A DNA stretch of 64,000 nucleotides from Bryum argenteum (GCA_037043015.1 CM073322.1:31925864-31989863); one strand, 5' to 3'. Shown: positions 12,841 to 26,693, counted from the stretch's first letter. Notes: generated by a model from the sequence alone, not told the origin. Numbers and translations: made by a program.

Positions 12841-13599
12841 CTACACGTAGAGGCTTGCTGCACTTTTTAAGGTACAACAGAGTGTTTTAAAACCCTTCTC
12901 TCTTGTTCAATTCTCTTCGTATCATTACAAAACACTTAGATAAGCTTGTGGCCTGTACACATCCACACCTCGTTTCTGAATATAAATTCTACGCTTGTCT
13001 ATCAAACCCACTTGCCTATCAATTGTAATGTTGTTGATGATTCTATGATGTAGATGGCCAATCTGACATACCCGAACCGAGTGCCCATGGAAAAGCCTCC
13101 CGAACTCGACCATACTTGGCACAAGTACACATATTGCATATTGCCCCTACGAGCTTATTTTAGGGAGAGTTGGCACGCCTTTGGGGTGTTCAGAGGCTAC
13201 CCACCAAAACCCTGCTCGTCCTAGTTTTTTTTGCTTGTCTTAGTCTTCTTGTATGTCTTAGTTTTGCTTGTTTAAGTCTTTTTGTCCATCTTAGACTTCG
13301 TGCTTGGTTCACTCTGCCGTACCCACCCATTTGTTGTAGAGCTTATGATCAAGTATATTGCGTTGCCTCCTCCTTCACTTTGCCATCTCCCTTCCCCAAA
13401 CCCTTGTCTTGTCTTTGTGTTGCCTCCTTCCTCACCTTGCCACCTCCTTCATTCAAACTCTTGATGTACGTAGTTTCGTCCAAACTTCCTTATTGCAAAC
13501 TTCCTTATTGCATCTGATTGCTTGACACCTACTTTGAGTTAAGGCTAAAAATACACTGCTTGTTATTGCAACAACTCATTAAATACATTTTAGAAAACT
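12841..13599. other. Downstream of coiled-coil gene; CT-rich imperfect repeats
   Basis: No gene is supported. Around 13,225-13,300 the plus strand holds imperfect units of the type CTTAGTCTT and TGTCTTAGTTTTGCTTG spaced about 17-18 bp. These create an open frame of low-complexity Leu/Cys/Phe that I do not trust. The rest is probably 3' untranslated sequence and intergenic DNA. The mirror copy is at about 37,870-38,638. Confidence 0.4.
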
Positions 13600-14147
13600 T
13601 GTTTAGATGGAAAAATCTAATTTAAAGTGGAGGAATCTAAATCAATGTAAGACCTTCATTCAATTTTACAAATTCTGCCAAAAGGTCCATTTGATACGAA
13701 AGATTCAAAATAAGAAAAAAAAAGCAAAAATAAAAAAGAAAATGAAGATACAAAGACACTTGTTACCTCCCGGGACAGACTTCCAAGCTTTATAGACTAA
13801 GAACATAGTAATACCAAAAGTATTCAACACAAAAATCTTCCAACTACAACGTCTTTGGATTTCATCTTGAAATCATACTTCTCCAAAAACAATTATGAAA
13901 ACCTATATTTAATATCACATAATTGGCTTGCAATGGTCAAACATGCCCCATTCTTGAACCCTAAATGGTATTTGACTCATTTGTATATAAATAAACACAC
14001 TTTCAAAAAAAGTGTCATAAATAGAAATAAAAGAAAGTAATCAAATTTCCAACCCTACAATCTTATAATTAACATACTATACATCATGTGGCTCAAATTT
14101 TGAGTAATGAGGTCTCATAGATTGCAAGATCATAACGTTTTAAACAA

Positions 14148-14185
<38 letters not shown>

Positions 14186-14726
14186 AGCAAAAAACATCAC
14201 AGAATCTCACCATTTTCACTTTGAAGTCAAAATGCTACCAGTAGACTTATTGCAATGAAGAAACCAAAAACTACACAAATATTGAACTTCATCTCAATAA
14301 CACACTAAAACAAACATAATCCATGAGGAAAGTTTCTTTGCGCAAATAATGACCTTGCAATGGTGAAAACAAACAAATAAAAAAACACTCCAAAACTCAA
14401 CCCTTTGCACTCAAATCTTTGCCTTATCTCTTATACATCTTTGATTTGTCAAAGTATCTACTATCTACCACATAAACAAGACTCAAATTGGAAACCATCC
14501 CACAAAACAAAGTCAAAATCTGAAAATGGATGAAGGAGATATAACTCCTCAAAAATCATCCATTTACTCACTTTTTTCAGTATAGAAAAATGATTGCAAT
14601 CCAATACCAAAGTTATTTGAATAAAAAATCTTTTAAATAGAAAGTTACTAGCCTTCATCATAAGATCATAATTCGCTAAAAAATATTTTGTAAATACATC
14701 TTATTGATTTCCCATAATTGCTTTAC
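13600..14726 (-). mobile_element. Tandem partial copies of the 3,199-type MITE
   Basis: On the minus strand this region matches internal blocks of the 3,199-4,179 element, including the stretches around 3,595-3,655 (matching 14,525-14,580) and 3,885-3,970 (matching 14,210-14,290). A second partial copy follows, repeating the block that corresponds to 3,430-3,510. Neither copy keeps clear TTAA termini. A run of about 35 A lies at 14,149-14,183. Both arms carry it, so it predates the arm duplication or has been homogenised. Confidence 0.7.
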
Positions 14727-15331
14727 AGTAACGAGTCTGCAGATGCAAAATGCACCCCGAGAATGTCCCAATTCATGGAAGGACCCTCGATGATCCACCA
14801 AGCCAAAAGTACAACCAACTGTTGCCAACACTTTCGGATTCAACCTCTGAAGTCGGAACCTCAGGAAAACTGGACAGAACAAGAACAACCAATATGCAGC
14901 TTTCAAATGTAACTGTGTCCTCATGTGTATTATCCTTGTCATCTGACTACCTAAAAATTCTTCGGAACTCGAAAGAAATGCTAACCCACACCTTCCGACC
15001 TCCCACTACAATCAGCATCGACCTTGTCATACTGAAATCATCCACCTCGCATAACTGCAACCAACTGATTCCTCAACCTGCATTCACGTCTGCCTCGGTC
15101 CGTCTCTAACTCCATCGTCTAAACCGCACCCCTAGGCAGAAGTCACGCACTCAACCATTTCACTTTTCATATTACACATTCTCCCCAAGGACCTTCAGTG
15201 CCTGCCCACCCCAACACACGGCCTACTTTTCACAAACTCCAGCGCCTCCCCACTTCCCCATGTGCTCCACGCAACGATACCGCTCGCTGGATCCTTGCCA
15301 TCCACGCACTTGCAGCCCCAACAAGGGACTA
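14727..15331 (-). repeat. 600 bp segment present three times (left-arm copy)
   Basis: This is the mirror image of 36,118-36,718 and is also found, in direct orientation to that copy, at 57,236-57,830 after eIF2B alpha. In each case it begins 120-230 bp beyond a stop codon and points the same way as that gene. It has an open frame on the strand opposite the neighbouring gene (SQKYNQLLPTLSDSTSEV), but no domain is recognised. Confidence 0.85.
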
Positions 15332-15454
15332 CCCCCAGCATCCAATTCATCTGTCCACACCCGTGCGCCATCACGTTCAATGAATGTACAGTCAAAACCG
15401 GAGCAACCGCCACTGCTGAACCGCCCACGGCCAAAACAACTCGCCATCGCCCAT

Positions 15455-17594
15455 CTAGCCTTGCAGGATCTCCTCCAGCTCCCTGAACCCGTGAAGCACC
15501 GGTTCCACGTCTCCGGGTGGCAGTGCTATGCGTCGCACTTCCGTCATGTACCTGTAAACACAACCGGGTCCATTAGCTTCTTCAAACCAACCATCACAGA
15601 CACTACCATCGCTACTTCTCCACCGCTACACCAGAACTCCAACCCACCCCGCCTCACCCTCACTGATTCACCCCCACAAGACCCACACGTACTGCAACAC
15701 ACCCTCCTTTCCAAATCTTAGACTCACAGACCAGCCACTGCGCAATCAGCCGAGACAAACCACAACATTCCACCCGCCAAGCATACATCCCATGGATGGC
15801 ATCTTCCATGATGGCGTCCCCCGCACTGATTCACGCCCACCCGACCCACACATGCTTTGCAACACCCTTCATTTCCCTCTCCATTTCCACGACTCACGGA
15901 CCCGTGACCGCACAACCAGCCACCACAACCCACACACCATTCAACGCTCACACGCACCTGTTCGCCGTGGTCGCCAGCTTGTCGCGCATGCCTTGGTTGC
16001 TCACACCCACCTCCGCACCTCCGAACAGAACGAACCCGCCGCTCACGCCCGACCCCATCCGACTCGACAGCACCGTGTTCGCCCACTCGCGCATCACCGT
16101 CAGCACCGACCGCAGGATCCGCAGCCGCAGACTCGGTTTCGGTAGTATTGCCCCGCTCGCCAACACCCGATCGTAGCTCCTCTGTACGGGCTCTCCCGCA
16201 CCTTTGCACGCCGCCAGCAACGCACGCGGGATGTCCTCGTCCCCCACCACTTCTGTTCCTGCCCTCATCTTATCCTGTTCCACCATGCCCACCCCACACA
16301 ACGCTCGTCAGTGCTCACTCCACCACCCCTCTCCACCGCCGCTCCGCCCACCAAACCATCCATCCACCTAAACACCTTCCTTCTACTCTCCGGCACCAAC
16401 GGTGACCACACTCCCTCCACCACTGCGTCCAGTCACGGCTTTCCAGACCGTGGTCCTTGGGATCCGACCACTCACCCCTACCCATACCAGCGCTCCCCAA
16501 GATGGACATCACAACTACAAGCATCCACCCCATCATGGAACGTCCGTGACTCTTCACACTACCCTGCAACTTCCACACATCCACGCTACAACATAGTCCA
16601 CAGATTCACAGGTTGAGCCACATCGTACATGCGCCGCAGTTTCCAGGTGTAGGCAGATCGTGTGAAGGGGCATGCTCCCCCCGTCCCCGGGATACAACAG
16701 AGGCCCCACTCTTCGTAGCACGGAGCACGCCTCCCCGACGCCGCCCACTGCCAAAGCCTGGTCCAGCAGACGCGTCCACGTCTCCCGCATCACGCTGTTC
16801 TCCGCATCTCCGCTGTAATTCGAAAAGTGCAGGATCTCCAGACACACCTGCATCACCACCCAACCACGCCGTCAACGTCAACATCATCGCACGCCCACTC
16901 CCCGGACCACTCCCACTCACCACCACGCATCAAACTCTGGAACCCACCCAAATCAATCCCCACCCCTCTCGTCCTGCCGCCGCAGCAGCGACCATTCGGG
17001 TACTGTAACCATCCGTCTGGCCATGTCCGCATCACGAATCGTGACAACCACATCGTGCCGCATTCCGGGTCCTTACACACCGGAAATGCACGAACCCCTC
17101 TTCTCCCAAGACATTCCCCACCCACTCACACACCACCGCCCTCCCGGTCGTACATACACCACGAAACCACTCACCTCCCACAGCTCGAACCGACACGCGT
17201 AGTCGTTGTACAGTTGGGTGATGCTCTTCAGCTCCGATCCCAGCTCCTCCGCCTTCTCTCGCGCCGCCTGAGCCCTGCTCTCGTCCGCAAACGCTCCCGT
17301 GAACGCCCTCTGGAAAGGGAACCCGTCCTCCTCCATCGGCATGCTTCCTCCCTCCTCCGCCGATCCCCCGGACGCTATCCGATCCAACGCATCCTTGATC
17401 TTCTGCTGGAACCGCAGCACTGCCAGCTTGCCTTCCAAAAGCTCCATCAGACCGCTGTCCGACAGCTCCGAAGCCGGTCCCAGCCCTCCCGGAGCCCTGC
17501 TTCCGCTCCGGGCTTGCAGTACCGCGTTGCTCAGGTACTCGTACCTGCCACCCACATCACATGCACGTTACTCCACCACCCTCGCACAACCCCC

Positions 17595-17630
<36 letters not shown>

Positions 17631-20600
17631 GTCCATTTCGCACGGCCCGCGCCCGATGCCTCTACCTCTGTTCCAGCGTGACCTCCGACGCTCCCTCCGG
17701 TTGCCTTCGTTCCGCCAGCCGCAGCAACACGTGAGCGGCCTGCGCATGCTGCCGTCTGTGCACGTACAACCGCGATAACAGCTCCAAGTACTTCGCCTGC
17801 TCCCCTGAGATCGCCTGCCGCATCCGAGCGCTGTTCAGCGTCGTCGACGGCATCGGCGACTTGAACGTTCCGCTCGACACCTGGCTCGCCTGAACAACAC
17901 ACACACGCGGTGCCCACCCATTACCACACCGTCCCCACAACATAACCACCCCATCATGCCACCCATACTCAGCCCCTAACATCCATCAACACCACACCAC
18001 CTCGCATCCATCTCCGGCACCTTGCTCGCTGCTTCCACACCCTCACTCCAGCAACCGCACCGGTCCTTACCTTTGCGCTCTGGTAGCTTCCGGCATTCTG
18101 CAGAAACGTCACCAGATCCGGCCCGCCCAGATCCAGCAGTTCCTGCGTCAACCCCAACTCGATCATCGTCTGGTACAAACACTCGTGGAAAGCGTTGTCT
18201 GGCCACCGCACCCCCAGTTGCACGATCTGCCGAATGTAACTCTCCCTCGCCGCCTCATCCAGCAACAATCTCGCTCCGGGACCCGACGCACCGAACGAAA
18301 CCTTCGTGTTCCCCACATCCGTCGTCGACTGCCCCTTCAGCGACCGCAGCGCATTCGTCACCACATCGTAGCACTGCCGCCTCGCGCCTATCGCGGCCTG
18401 ACGTCTGCCTTCTTCGATGCTCTCGTTGAACGCATCCTCCGACGGGTCTACAGCACGGGCTTTCCGCAATGGAAGCTCTACTACCGCCTCGTAGAACCTG
18501 CACCAACCCAGCACCCACGCGCCATCAGCAAACCACACACTCTCCCTCCCTACCACCACGACCCCGATGCAATCCGTCCACAAGACCCACTGGCGAACGC
18601 TTCACCCCACATACGTCCAACGGGCGTTCCCCGTCGCCACCTCCCCTCCTCACTCAACACTCGCACACTCCACCGACACCGACACCGATCGTCCCGGACG
18701 TAAACAAGACTCGCCCGCAACGTCAAACTCTCAGCCCAGCCTTACCGAATGTCCTCGAACCGCTGGCACACGCTCAGCAGGTCCGCCGTCTCCGGCACTC
18801 TGCTCAGAAGCTCCAACGCCTCCTTCGCCAGAATGTCTCGCTCTTCCGCGTTCGAGCTGCTCGCTGCCCTCTCCAAGCTCTCCACGGCCTGGTAAAATTG
18901 GTAGTCCGATTCGTTGTAGTAGCTCGGGCACCCGTCCCTCAACTTCCTGCTCACGTCGTCCACTGTGCCCCTCCCATCCGGTGCCACGTAGTACTGCACA
19001 CCATCACGCACGACCCATCACTCACACACACATACGCTGCAATGCACCACAACCGTCCCCCGACGCACCACTCATCACCAATATCAACGGATCCACACTG
19101 CATGCACTCACTGCGTCCCCTACCTCCATCAACGCCGCCACCAGTCGAGTCGCGATCTGCTCTCCGTCGCCCGAACACACCAGCTGGTGGAACGTCAGCT
19201 GGCCTAGCTGCTGCCGTTGACCTTGATCCAGAGTCTGCGCCAAACGACCCACGTGGTGCTGCTGCAGAAGCTGCAGAAGCCGCAGAGCCTCGCCCGACCT
19301 CCTCAGCAGCCGACGTATGCATTCCATTCCTCTCACCTGCCATCCGTCCACCAAACCCCACGCCGTTATTCCAAGCCAAACCTCACTGTCTGCCCCACCA
19401 CAGGAGCACCCATCCCACACTCGCCCCCATCCCCAATTCCCACCCAACGCGCGCAACCGCATCCACGATGCAATCACACCACACACCACAACCAACCTCC
19501 ATCGCAGCCAGCTCCGCGGGACTCAGCTCTTTGTGGGGCAGACGTTGCCTCTTGTTCGTGGATCCCGGAAGCGTCGCCCTCGCTGCCCTCGGCTGCGGCG
19601 TCTCGTACGTGATCATCAGAGGTGATCGAGAAGGTATCTCTCCCCTCGAAACCGTCCACACCGAACGGACTCATCTGCCTCTCGCCGTACGCCGACATGT
19701 CACCCACGCCCATCACTCTCGCGTAGTGACCCCGCCTCTGATTTCTGCGAGCGCGCAGGAACTGCTCCAAAGACCGGATCTTGTCTTCCAACGCCTGCAT
19801 GGCTTCCACAGGCAACCTGCACCACTCCATCACACACCGGATGCGGTTAGGAAACGCTCAACCCACTCGCACACCGCCCATCACACACCAGAAAGTCTAT
19901 TTGAACGAAATACACCCGCGACTCGATTCCTGACTACACGCTGTGCCATACTCCAGCATCCACCCACAGACGGCTTTCGGCCCATGGCCCACGGAATTAA
20001 GCAAGTGCTCCCCGCATTCGAAGCCGAATGCCCCTTCTACAACTTCGACCACGCCCACCCCCACCCGAAGGCACCACCCAAACACTTCCGCACGTTATTT
20101 CGCGATACGCTCGTGCCACGCCACGAACCACCCTACGAACCGCCATATCCACTGAAGCCCACCCACCTGCACGATATGATGCCCCCGTCGCCGTTCATCT
20201 CCGCTCCCGCATCCTTCCGCACATCCATCACTGGAAGCTCCCACACGCACCGCAGCAACCGTGCCGTCGCCAGACACAGCCCGTCGTGAGCTCCGAGAAC
20301 ACCGGCTCCGCCTCTTGCACCACCTGCCCCATGTTGAAACCGCCCGCCGTAGACACGCCGTTCGTACCCGACCCTCTCTCCTGCATCTGCGGAACCCCTA
20401 CCAGCCTCGGGTCTTCGAATGCTTCCGCTGCCCTGTCGGCTATGGCACCCGGCACCATGTTGTCGTCGTCCGACGTCAGCCGAGCAGCCAGCAGCAAACA
20501 CATCGCCGCTGCCTCGCTCGCTCCATACCGCTGGAAAAAGTCCTCCAGCACGCTCCGAAGACTGTTCGACTCCAGCAGCTTCTGCAGCAGGTCCACCGGC

Positions 20601-23600
20601 CGGTTGAATGCCAGTTCCATCACGCCCATCGTGCTGAGGATCACCGATCTTCGCCGGGGAAGCACGTGCTGAGTGGCCAGCTCTCCCCGAGCCCACAACC
20701 GCCGCGCACGAACCATCTCGTCGCTGTGCACCTGCCACACCCCCGTTCCACCATCAACCCCACTCCTTCAATACACCCCCGAATGCCAAACCTCCCACCC
20801 AAACCTCCATGCTGTCCCAACATACACCTCTCCTACACATGCTTCCTCTCGTGCTCAAACCCCTCCCACGCCTCCACACGGAGCATCCTCGCCACACTTC
20901 GCCCACTCGCACATCCTTTACCATACATTTCTCAAGCGGGGCATCCACGACCAACTTTCCTTATCTTCCAAGCATCCTGCGCCAACGCCGGAACAACCAA
21001 CATTCACCAATGCCAACCACTCGACTCAAACCACACGGCCCCCACGATGGAGGCCCCGCCCATACCACCACAACAACTCCCCACTGCCAACTTACCAGAC
21101 TGCTCACTGCTGCACTTCCGGGCTCGCACACCGAGAACTCCACCGCCGCGGCCTGTTCTGGAGGAGGCAGCACGTCCGCTATCGCCAGAGCCCTTCCCTC
21201 CACGCCCACGATCGTCACCATCTCCCGGAACGCCCTCATCGATCGCGAACCCGACCCCTGCCCGCCTATGGTCACGCTACCCGCCGACGACACCGCCGAG
21301 CTCGTCAGGTCCCGAGTGGCCACCACCAGCCGCGACTGCGTCGCCGGCGATGCGTCCGACAGGACCATCACTCCGCTCGAACAGTGCGCAGCCTCCGCCT
21401 TTATCACCACACCGCCCTCCGTCTGCGTGCGACCCAGACCGCCCAACGGCGAGTTCCCAAACCCGCCCGTGCTCGTCGGCCCGCCTCCCACCACGCCCAC
21501 CGTCGGAGCCGGTCGGGTCATCACCACTCGCAGCACCGATGGCTTCTGCCCGCCCACACCCGCGGACCCGTTCACCCCCGTCATGCTGCTCCCCGTCGAT
21601 GTCGACGTCGACAGATAGATCCTCCGCCCGTCGGATGTCATCGCCACCAGGTGCAGCCACTTCGACTCCACGCTCGATATCGGAGCGATGGACACGATGT
21701 TCGCCTTCGTCGCCCGCGCAGCCGCACGGTTCCTCCCCACCCGTCCACGCGCGTCCCTCTGTTCACCCACGCGGCTCTCTTCTGCCACTTTCTTCGGCGC
21801 CCCCTCTCCGTTCTTCCCCAGATCAAACATCTGCAATTTCGACTCCTGAGTGCGCGTGTACAGGATGTTTCGCTCCTCGTCCACCACCACTTCCACGATC
21901 GCATCCACGGCGCCGAACTTCAGCGAGTTCGGAACCACCCACCTGCATCCACCACACCTCCGTCAACCACCACCCCACCATCGCTATGCCACTCCGACCG
22001 AGCGACCCAACCTCACCACCACAATCTGCCTACCAGCATCAACGACATTCCGTGGGTCAGGAGACGGCACCTAGACAGAAGGTTACCCAGACCCCCAGTA
22101 TGGCACACCTTGCGGCACCGGCTCTGCCACCCATGCCCAGCGCTGTATATCAGCTCGTACAAATGCCCATCCCGACCTCCCAGAAAGATCCGTCCCGAAT
22201 CCGTGTGCGTGATGCACGTCATCGTCACTCCATCCGTCGGTATCGTGTACTGCGGCAGAGGCTGGAGCGTCAGCTCCATGAACGGATCTCCTCCCATCCC
22301 GCTCCCGCTACAGCACACACCTAGTAACACCAACTGCGCAACCCCACCGCCATGTCAATTCCCTCACCCCGAACCACAACTCAACACTGCCATTCACCCA
22401 GCATCGCTCCCAACCAGTGGCCCGTTCGCGCCTTTCTGCTCAACTTCTGGCACTACATCTCTCATCATCAAGCTGGCCTCACCTCGACCGGAGTGGCCAA
22501 CACAATCAGGTGCTGAATGGCCTCGATGAACACGCCTGGCTTCGCCTTCACCAATCCAACAGCACAAATGGCCTGCTCCTCTCCACTGTACTCGGGGCAC
22601 TGCCCATCCCTGCACGCCACCAACGTCCCCAACACCCTCAGTTCATCTCGCACTCTCCACTGCGCAGTACCACCGTTCCAGGTCTGCTCCGCGAACCAGA
22701 CCCCTACTTCGGGTGGTACCCGCACCACCCACTAAAACACTCACTGCACCTGACCTCGCATCACACACTCCAATCACCCAGCACTGTGGCGCGCAATACA
22801 ACCAACCAACCATCCCCAGCGCCCACTTCAATGCCCCCTATCAGTCTGCCATTTTCCCCTCCTCACAAACGTTCGGCTGTCGAAAACACCCCTAACCACA
22901 AATGCTCGGTGCACCGTGGACACAAAATGATTGCACGGCCCGTGTTCGGCCAGCTTCCCGCTCTTACCACTTATCGAATCGCCACAGGAAAAGGGTGTCA
23001 TCCACTGTGGCCCACGCTCGACGTATTTCCGGAAATATGCCGCAAAGGGCCGTGCCCTGCCCTCCTGCTGCATTGTAGCGCTCGATCAACACCGGCGGAA
23101 GCTCCCTCGAGTTCATCACATCCACGAACGGCGGCCACTGCACGAAACGATCCCATCGCCAGTAGCAAGTGAGAAACAGAGTGAAATCATACCAACTCCT
23201 CAGGTACGAGACCATCGTTACCATGTCGTCCGTACGGGAAACGATCACCATCGGCTTGACTCCACTACGTTCGTCAGTGGTGCTGTGTTGCGTTGTATGT
23301 TTAGCATCGACAAGCAGTAAGCACGGTGCTGCTAGCAGAGCACTTTGTATGGCGACAAAATTGAACCATCCTTGGCTGTCAAGTATGATTGTTAGCTGTC
23401 AAGTATAATTCTTTGATGAACAGCACGTGCTGTGACGGTATCATGCTTCATCGAGTCCACGGATGCTGCACTTTACCATCTCATGTGGCACTGGAGACCT
23501 CAGGGCTCGCCATCGCCAAGCTTAGACGATTTTAGGAGGATTTCTCGCTATAGTAGCTGTTCTAAGCGTGGCGTGTGTGGAACAATTCAAGCGCTACGTT

Positions 23601-24067
23601 TAGAAACAGGAAAGAAAGACGCACTGTACAACCTCGATGACAAACCATCGCGCTCACATTCTACGTCAATTCAGGTCTACTTCTGTCATGACCCTCGCTC
23701 CCTGCACCACTCTTCAACCTCTCGCTGTTACCCGTCGGAGTTGCTTGCCCTCGGCAATGAGATGCTTGAGTGACGCCATCAAAATTGACAACAACCGAAC
23801 GCGCAACGGCCAGTTCTCGTTACAATACGCACTCGGACGGGTCGGCAGAACCTGAACCTAAACCAGTGAGCGCTATTTAAAGGAATACGGGCGACAGAAG
23901 CTTACTTCTTTGGGAGGCGTCGCATAAGGATGGCTCGTGAACCGCGCTGCGTCCAGCGCGTCCTGCAGGTCGCACGACGCGAACCTTGAATCTCTCGCAA
24001 TCGAGTCCGTGAGCAGGCGTCCCGCCACTTCGACGTCCGCCAACACGACGTCATCGTCCTGGCTCAT
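15455..24067 (-). CDS. NUP155: Nucleoporin Nup155 (left copy)
   Basis: This is an inner-ring scaffold nucleoporin of the nuclear pore complex, expected to have an N-terminal beta-propeller and a C-terminal alpha-solenoid. Fifteen exons, 5' to 3': 23906-24067, 22968-23137, 22483-22609, 22071-22333, 21096-21942, 20167-20731, 19497-19816, 19124-19336, 18746-18993, 18071-18497, 17666-17889, 17175-17544, 16629-16847, 15958-16274 and 15455-15551. The product is about 1,523 residues against roughly 1,460 in Arabidopsis. Family blocks appear in order: IERYNAAGGQGTALCGIFPE, DGQCPEYSGEEQAICAVGL, HVLPRRRSVILSTMGVMELA, MGQVVQEAEPVFS, QLTFHQLVCSGDGEQIATRL and VGDEDIPRALLAACKGAGEP. Frames break in exon 6 (about 20,292, one base fewer than the other copy) and exon 7 (about 19,648, two fewer). 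Exons 10 and 14 are open here. The copy is divergent from the one at 27,452. Exons and introns are GC-rich, unlike the neighbouring DNA. Confidence 0.93.
17596..17626. repeat. CA dinucleotide microsatellite in NUP155 intron 11
   Basis: About 31 bp of alternating A/C lie in the intron between exons 11 and 12. The right-arm counterpart (33,826-33,854, read as TG) is one repeat unit shorter, a small independent difference between the arms. Confidence 0.9.
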
Positions 24068-24680
24068 CCTTGCCTGCTGTCAAAATTTACTCGATGCACC
24101 AAACTTTTGGAATTGTTTGCTACTAGTACCCTTTTTGACCGTGATCCTTCCTTCGCATTCTCCGACCACGTGACATACCCTCAATTTCCCCGTACCCGCT
24201 CGCCAGTGACTGCTTCACAGCACTATTTCCTTAGTCTATACCACAGCCGCCCGCACCATCGCCTGAGTCCGACGATGGGCCATCCGTCCCTGCCTCGTCG
24301 TCGTAGCTATAAACCTGTAACTCCTTACGAGGCATTTAGTTCGCACAGCAGCCAGTGCATAATCCCCAGCAAGAAGGCTCGATAACCCTAATTAAGACCA
24401 ACTCGCAAAACTTCCGGTATTATATTTACAATCTCACACCCAAGTAGAAATGGCGATGATCACCAATCAGAATCTGAACGTACCGAAGTTGGCAAGGCCA
24501 ATCAAGCGATTCCCAGACCACCGACGGAGGTGGAAGGGAAGCACTTCACAGCCTACACAGAAACCTCGACACTTGACGGCACTGTGCAAAACCCCTCAAG
24601 CCCGCCCGGGCACACTCGCAAACCTGCCCCAACTTCGTAGAGGGAAGGGGAACGGGCAGCAACATTTGAATGATTTGAAT
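23226..24680. repeat. Inner, diverged end of left arm
   Basis: This still mirrors about 26,830-28,222, but identity falls sharply at 23,225. Exon 1 of NUP155 (23,906-24,067) differs from its partner at 10 of 162 sites, and the upstream 24,068-24,680 region is only about three-quarters identical by eye, with many small indels. It contains the 5' flank and presumed promoter of the left NUP155 copy, plus most of intron 1, which aligns poorly. Confidence 0.8.
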
Positions 24681-24850
24681 GATTTTCGGGCATTTTCAAG
24701 TTGGGTCTCCATTTTCGGTTTGATATTTCCTTCACCATTAACATATATCATAGCATCTTGAGGAGGCCGCCGTAATATGTTTATGCTTTGAAGAAGAAAA
24801 ACACCGGATCCTACGGGTGGCATGATATACCCTTGATGATGTGACCACAG

Positions 24851-25207
24851 GAGATAGATAGATAAATAGAAACTCCGGTCCTTTCTAAGGGGCCGGCGTG
24901 AATGAAGTGTCCATTCGTAATGCTAATATCCCGATGGCCACCGGACAAGGGGAAAGTAGAACAATACTACTTCCCCCTCTCGAGGGTGGAACGCTAGTTT
25001 CTAACCTAGTTACTAGTGCCTTGAAGATACTTGACATAGTATTTCCCCAAAGGGCTTTGAGGTACCCATACAACAAGGTCCAAGGACCTCCTACAATAGT
25101 TGGGTGGACTGTAGTGGTGAGCACCACGCCGACATGGGGAATAGAACCCACGACCTCCTCATTGGAGGCCTAAGCCCTAACCACCAAGCCAAGGCTTGTG
25201 GTACCTT
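24851..25207 (-). mobile_element. tRNA-derived SINE-like element
   Basis: On the minus strand it starts with a tRNA-like head. TGGCTTGGTGG resembles a polymerase III A box, and about 45 bases on GGGTTCTATTCCC resembles a B box. About 270 bp of family-specific body follow, ending in a short ATCT-type repeat. Closely similar sequence is at 48,641-49,005 (same strand), and an older copy is at 58,195-58,410 (plus). Target-site duplications were not identified. Confidence 0.7.
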
Positions 25208-25528
25208 GACCACATGACACATCAACAGTGGGATAGGATTACTATCCCCTCTCACAGTGGATCTGTTTTGTTTAACCAAGTATGAAAAATTTATTTGTAT
25301 TTTCACACTGTAAAATTTTCAATATAATTTTATGATTTTGCACACCACTTTTTGTAGTGTATCTATAGTGTATCATGCCTTGTTCTTTTATCATACCAAG
25401 CAACAAGTCTATACTACTCGTATGAGAATGTTGTAATCTATTTTTTAAGGCAAGAAGTTTATTTATTTGTTTTTGTTCTGATTTGCAAGTGACCCTGTGA
25501 TTCTAGGAACCAATGGTTGAATTGGGGT
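25208..25528. other. Central spacer, nothing recognised
   Basis: AT-rich unique sequence between the SINE-like element and the tandem duplication. No open frame, repeat partner or RNA gene was seen. Confidence 0.4.
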
Positions 25529-26005
25529 GCATGAGGTGTCGTTGAAGCACATTTTTTGATCGGATTAGATCGAGTAACGAGTCGACGAATCCCTAGATGT
25601 TGAACTTTTAGGTAATTATGGCATGCAAATCACCAGAAATTACAAAAATGACCTAATTTTGAATGTAGTAAAAAACAATAGAACCCACCACGTAAGAATC
25701 ACATCGTTTAGAACTACATAATCCATTATTGAAGGGAGGTGGTTTGTTTTGTTTTGTGACATTATGATCGTAGGATTGTCAGTCGGATCGGCCCGCATGA
25801 GGTGTCATTGGAAGCGGGATTTTGGTGAAGTTGAGGAAAACTATCGAACCGCAAAATGGGCGACGAGTCTCAAGATATTGAATTTTGAAGTAATTATGGT
25901 TCCCAAATCACCAAAAATTACAAAATTTACCTAATTATAAATATAGGAGAAAAACAAGAGAACTCAACCATGCAAGAATCACATCGTTTGAAGCTACATG
26001 ATTGT
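25529..26005 (+). repeat. Diverged tandem duplication in the central spacer
   Basis: Two direct copies about 266-280 bp apart share GCATGAGGTGTC near 25,529 and 25,796, a block around 25,610-25,660 matching 25,890-25,935, and AAGAATCACATCGTTT at 25,694 and 25,974. Identity is moderate and no coding potential is apparent. It lies only in the spacer, not in the arms. Confidence 0.75.
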
Positions 26006-26693
26006 TTCTACATATAAAACATCCAAGGCAATGCTGCGGACCATACTAATAAGTTTCAAGAGTGAACTTTTATGCCTAACATCAACGATCACTGATATTA
26101 CCAATATCTGATGAAGCTAAAGCTTAAAGACTTGTTTGATGGCTATGTTGAAATTTTATTGCTCAAACCATTGCCCCTAATCATGTGAAGAAAAAGATTT
26201 GACTCACCTTTGCTGTGTTTGAAGGTATTTACGAAAAGAGTATAAATGAACAGTTAGACTTTGAGAGACCAAGTTAACTTGCTTAGAAGCTGGGCAATTC
26301 AGATGGCAGGATTCTAGAGGAGTGGGCAAGGGAATCTTTCCATGAAAATGTGAAGGCTTGTGGAAGAGAGGTGATGAAGGTATCATAACACACTTTCTGG
26401 TTTTGGGCCCATTCATTTGATGGGAGCTTGCGGTCCGGTAATGCCCACTGTAGAGAGTGGATTACGGCACAACACCCTCTACAATTCTCACCTTACTGAA
26501 AAAACCCGGGCAACACAAGAAATTCTCGTAGAAATTGTACGATGAACATCATAATACATAAGCAAAGCTATTGCAAAGAAATAAATGCTGCCGAATGTAT
26601 AAAAGTGAATCCTACAAATTCCGTCAAACGGGGCAGTCAAACCAGAGAGTTTTCGTCAAATCGGAGAGCCGAAACTGGAAAGTATGGTACGCT

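Larger units (their letters stand above)
2856..23225. repeat. Left arm of giant inverted repeat (near-identical part)
   Basis: This arm is the reverse complement of about 28,223-47,998. Equivalent points include 23,137 with 28,311 (NUP155 exon 2), 15,455 with 35,994 (NUP155 stop), 12,120 with 39,332 (coiled-coil exon 8) and 4,619 with 47,217 (mariner end). Differences seen are scattered substitutions, 1-3 bp indels, a 978 bp insertion at 3,199 in this arm, a 363 bp insertion at 45,716 in the other arm, and a TA repeat expanded only in the other arm. Homology stops abruptly inside intron 1 of NUP155, near 23,225. Confidence 0.95.

Noticed and set aside
13170..13517. 115-codon Leu/Cys-rich open frame
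   Set aside because: Encoded by imperfect CT-rich short repeats; no membrane-protein family resembles it.
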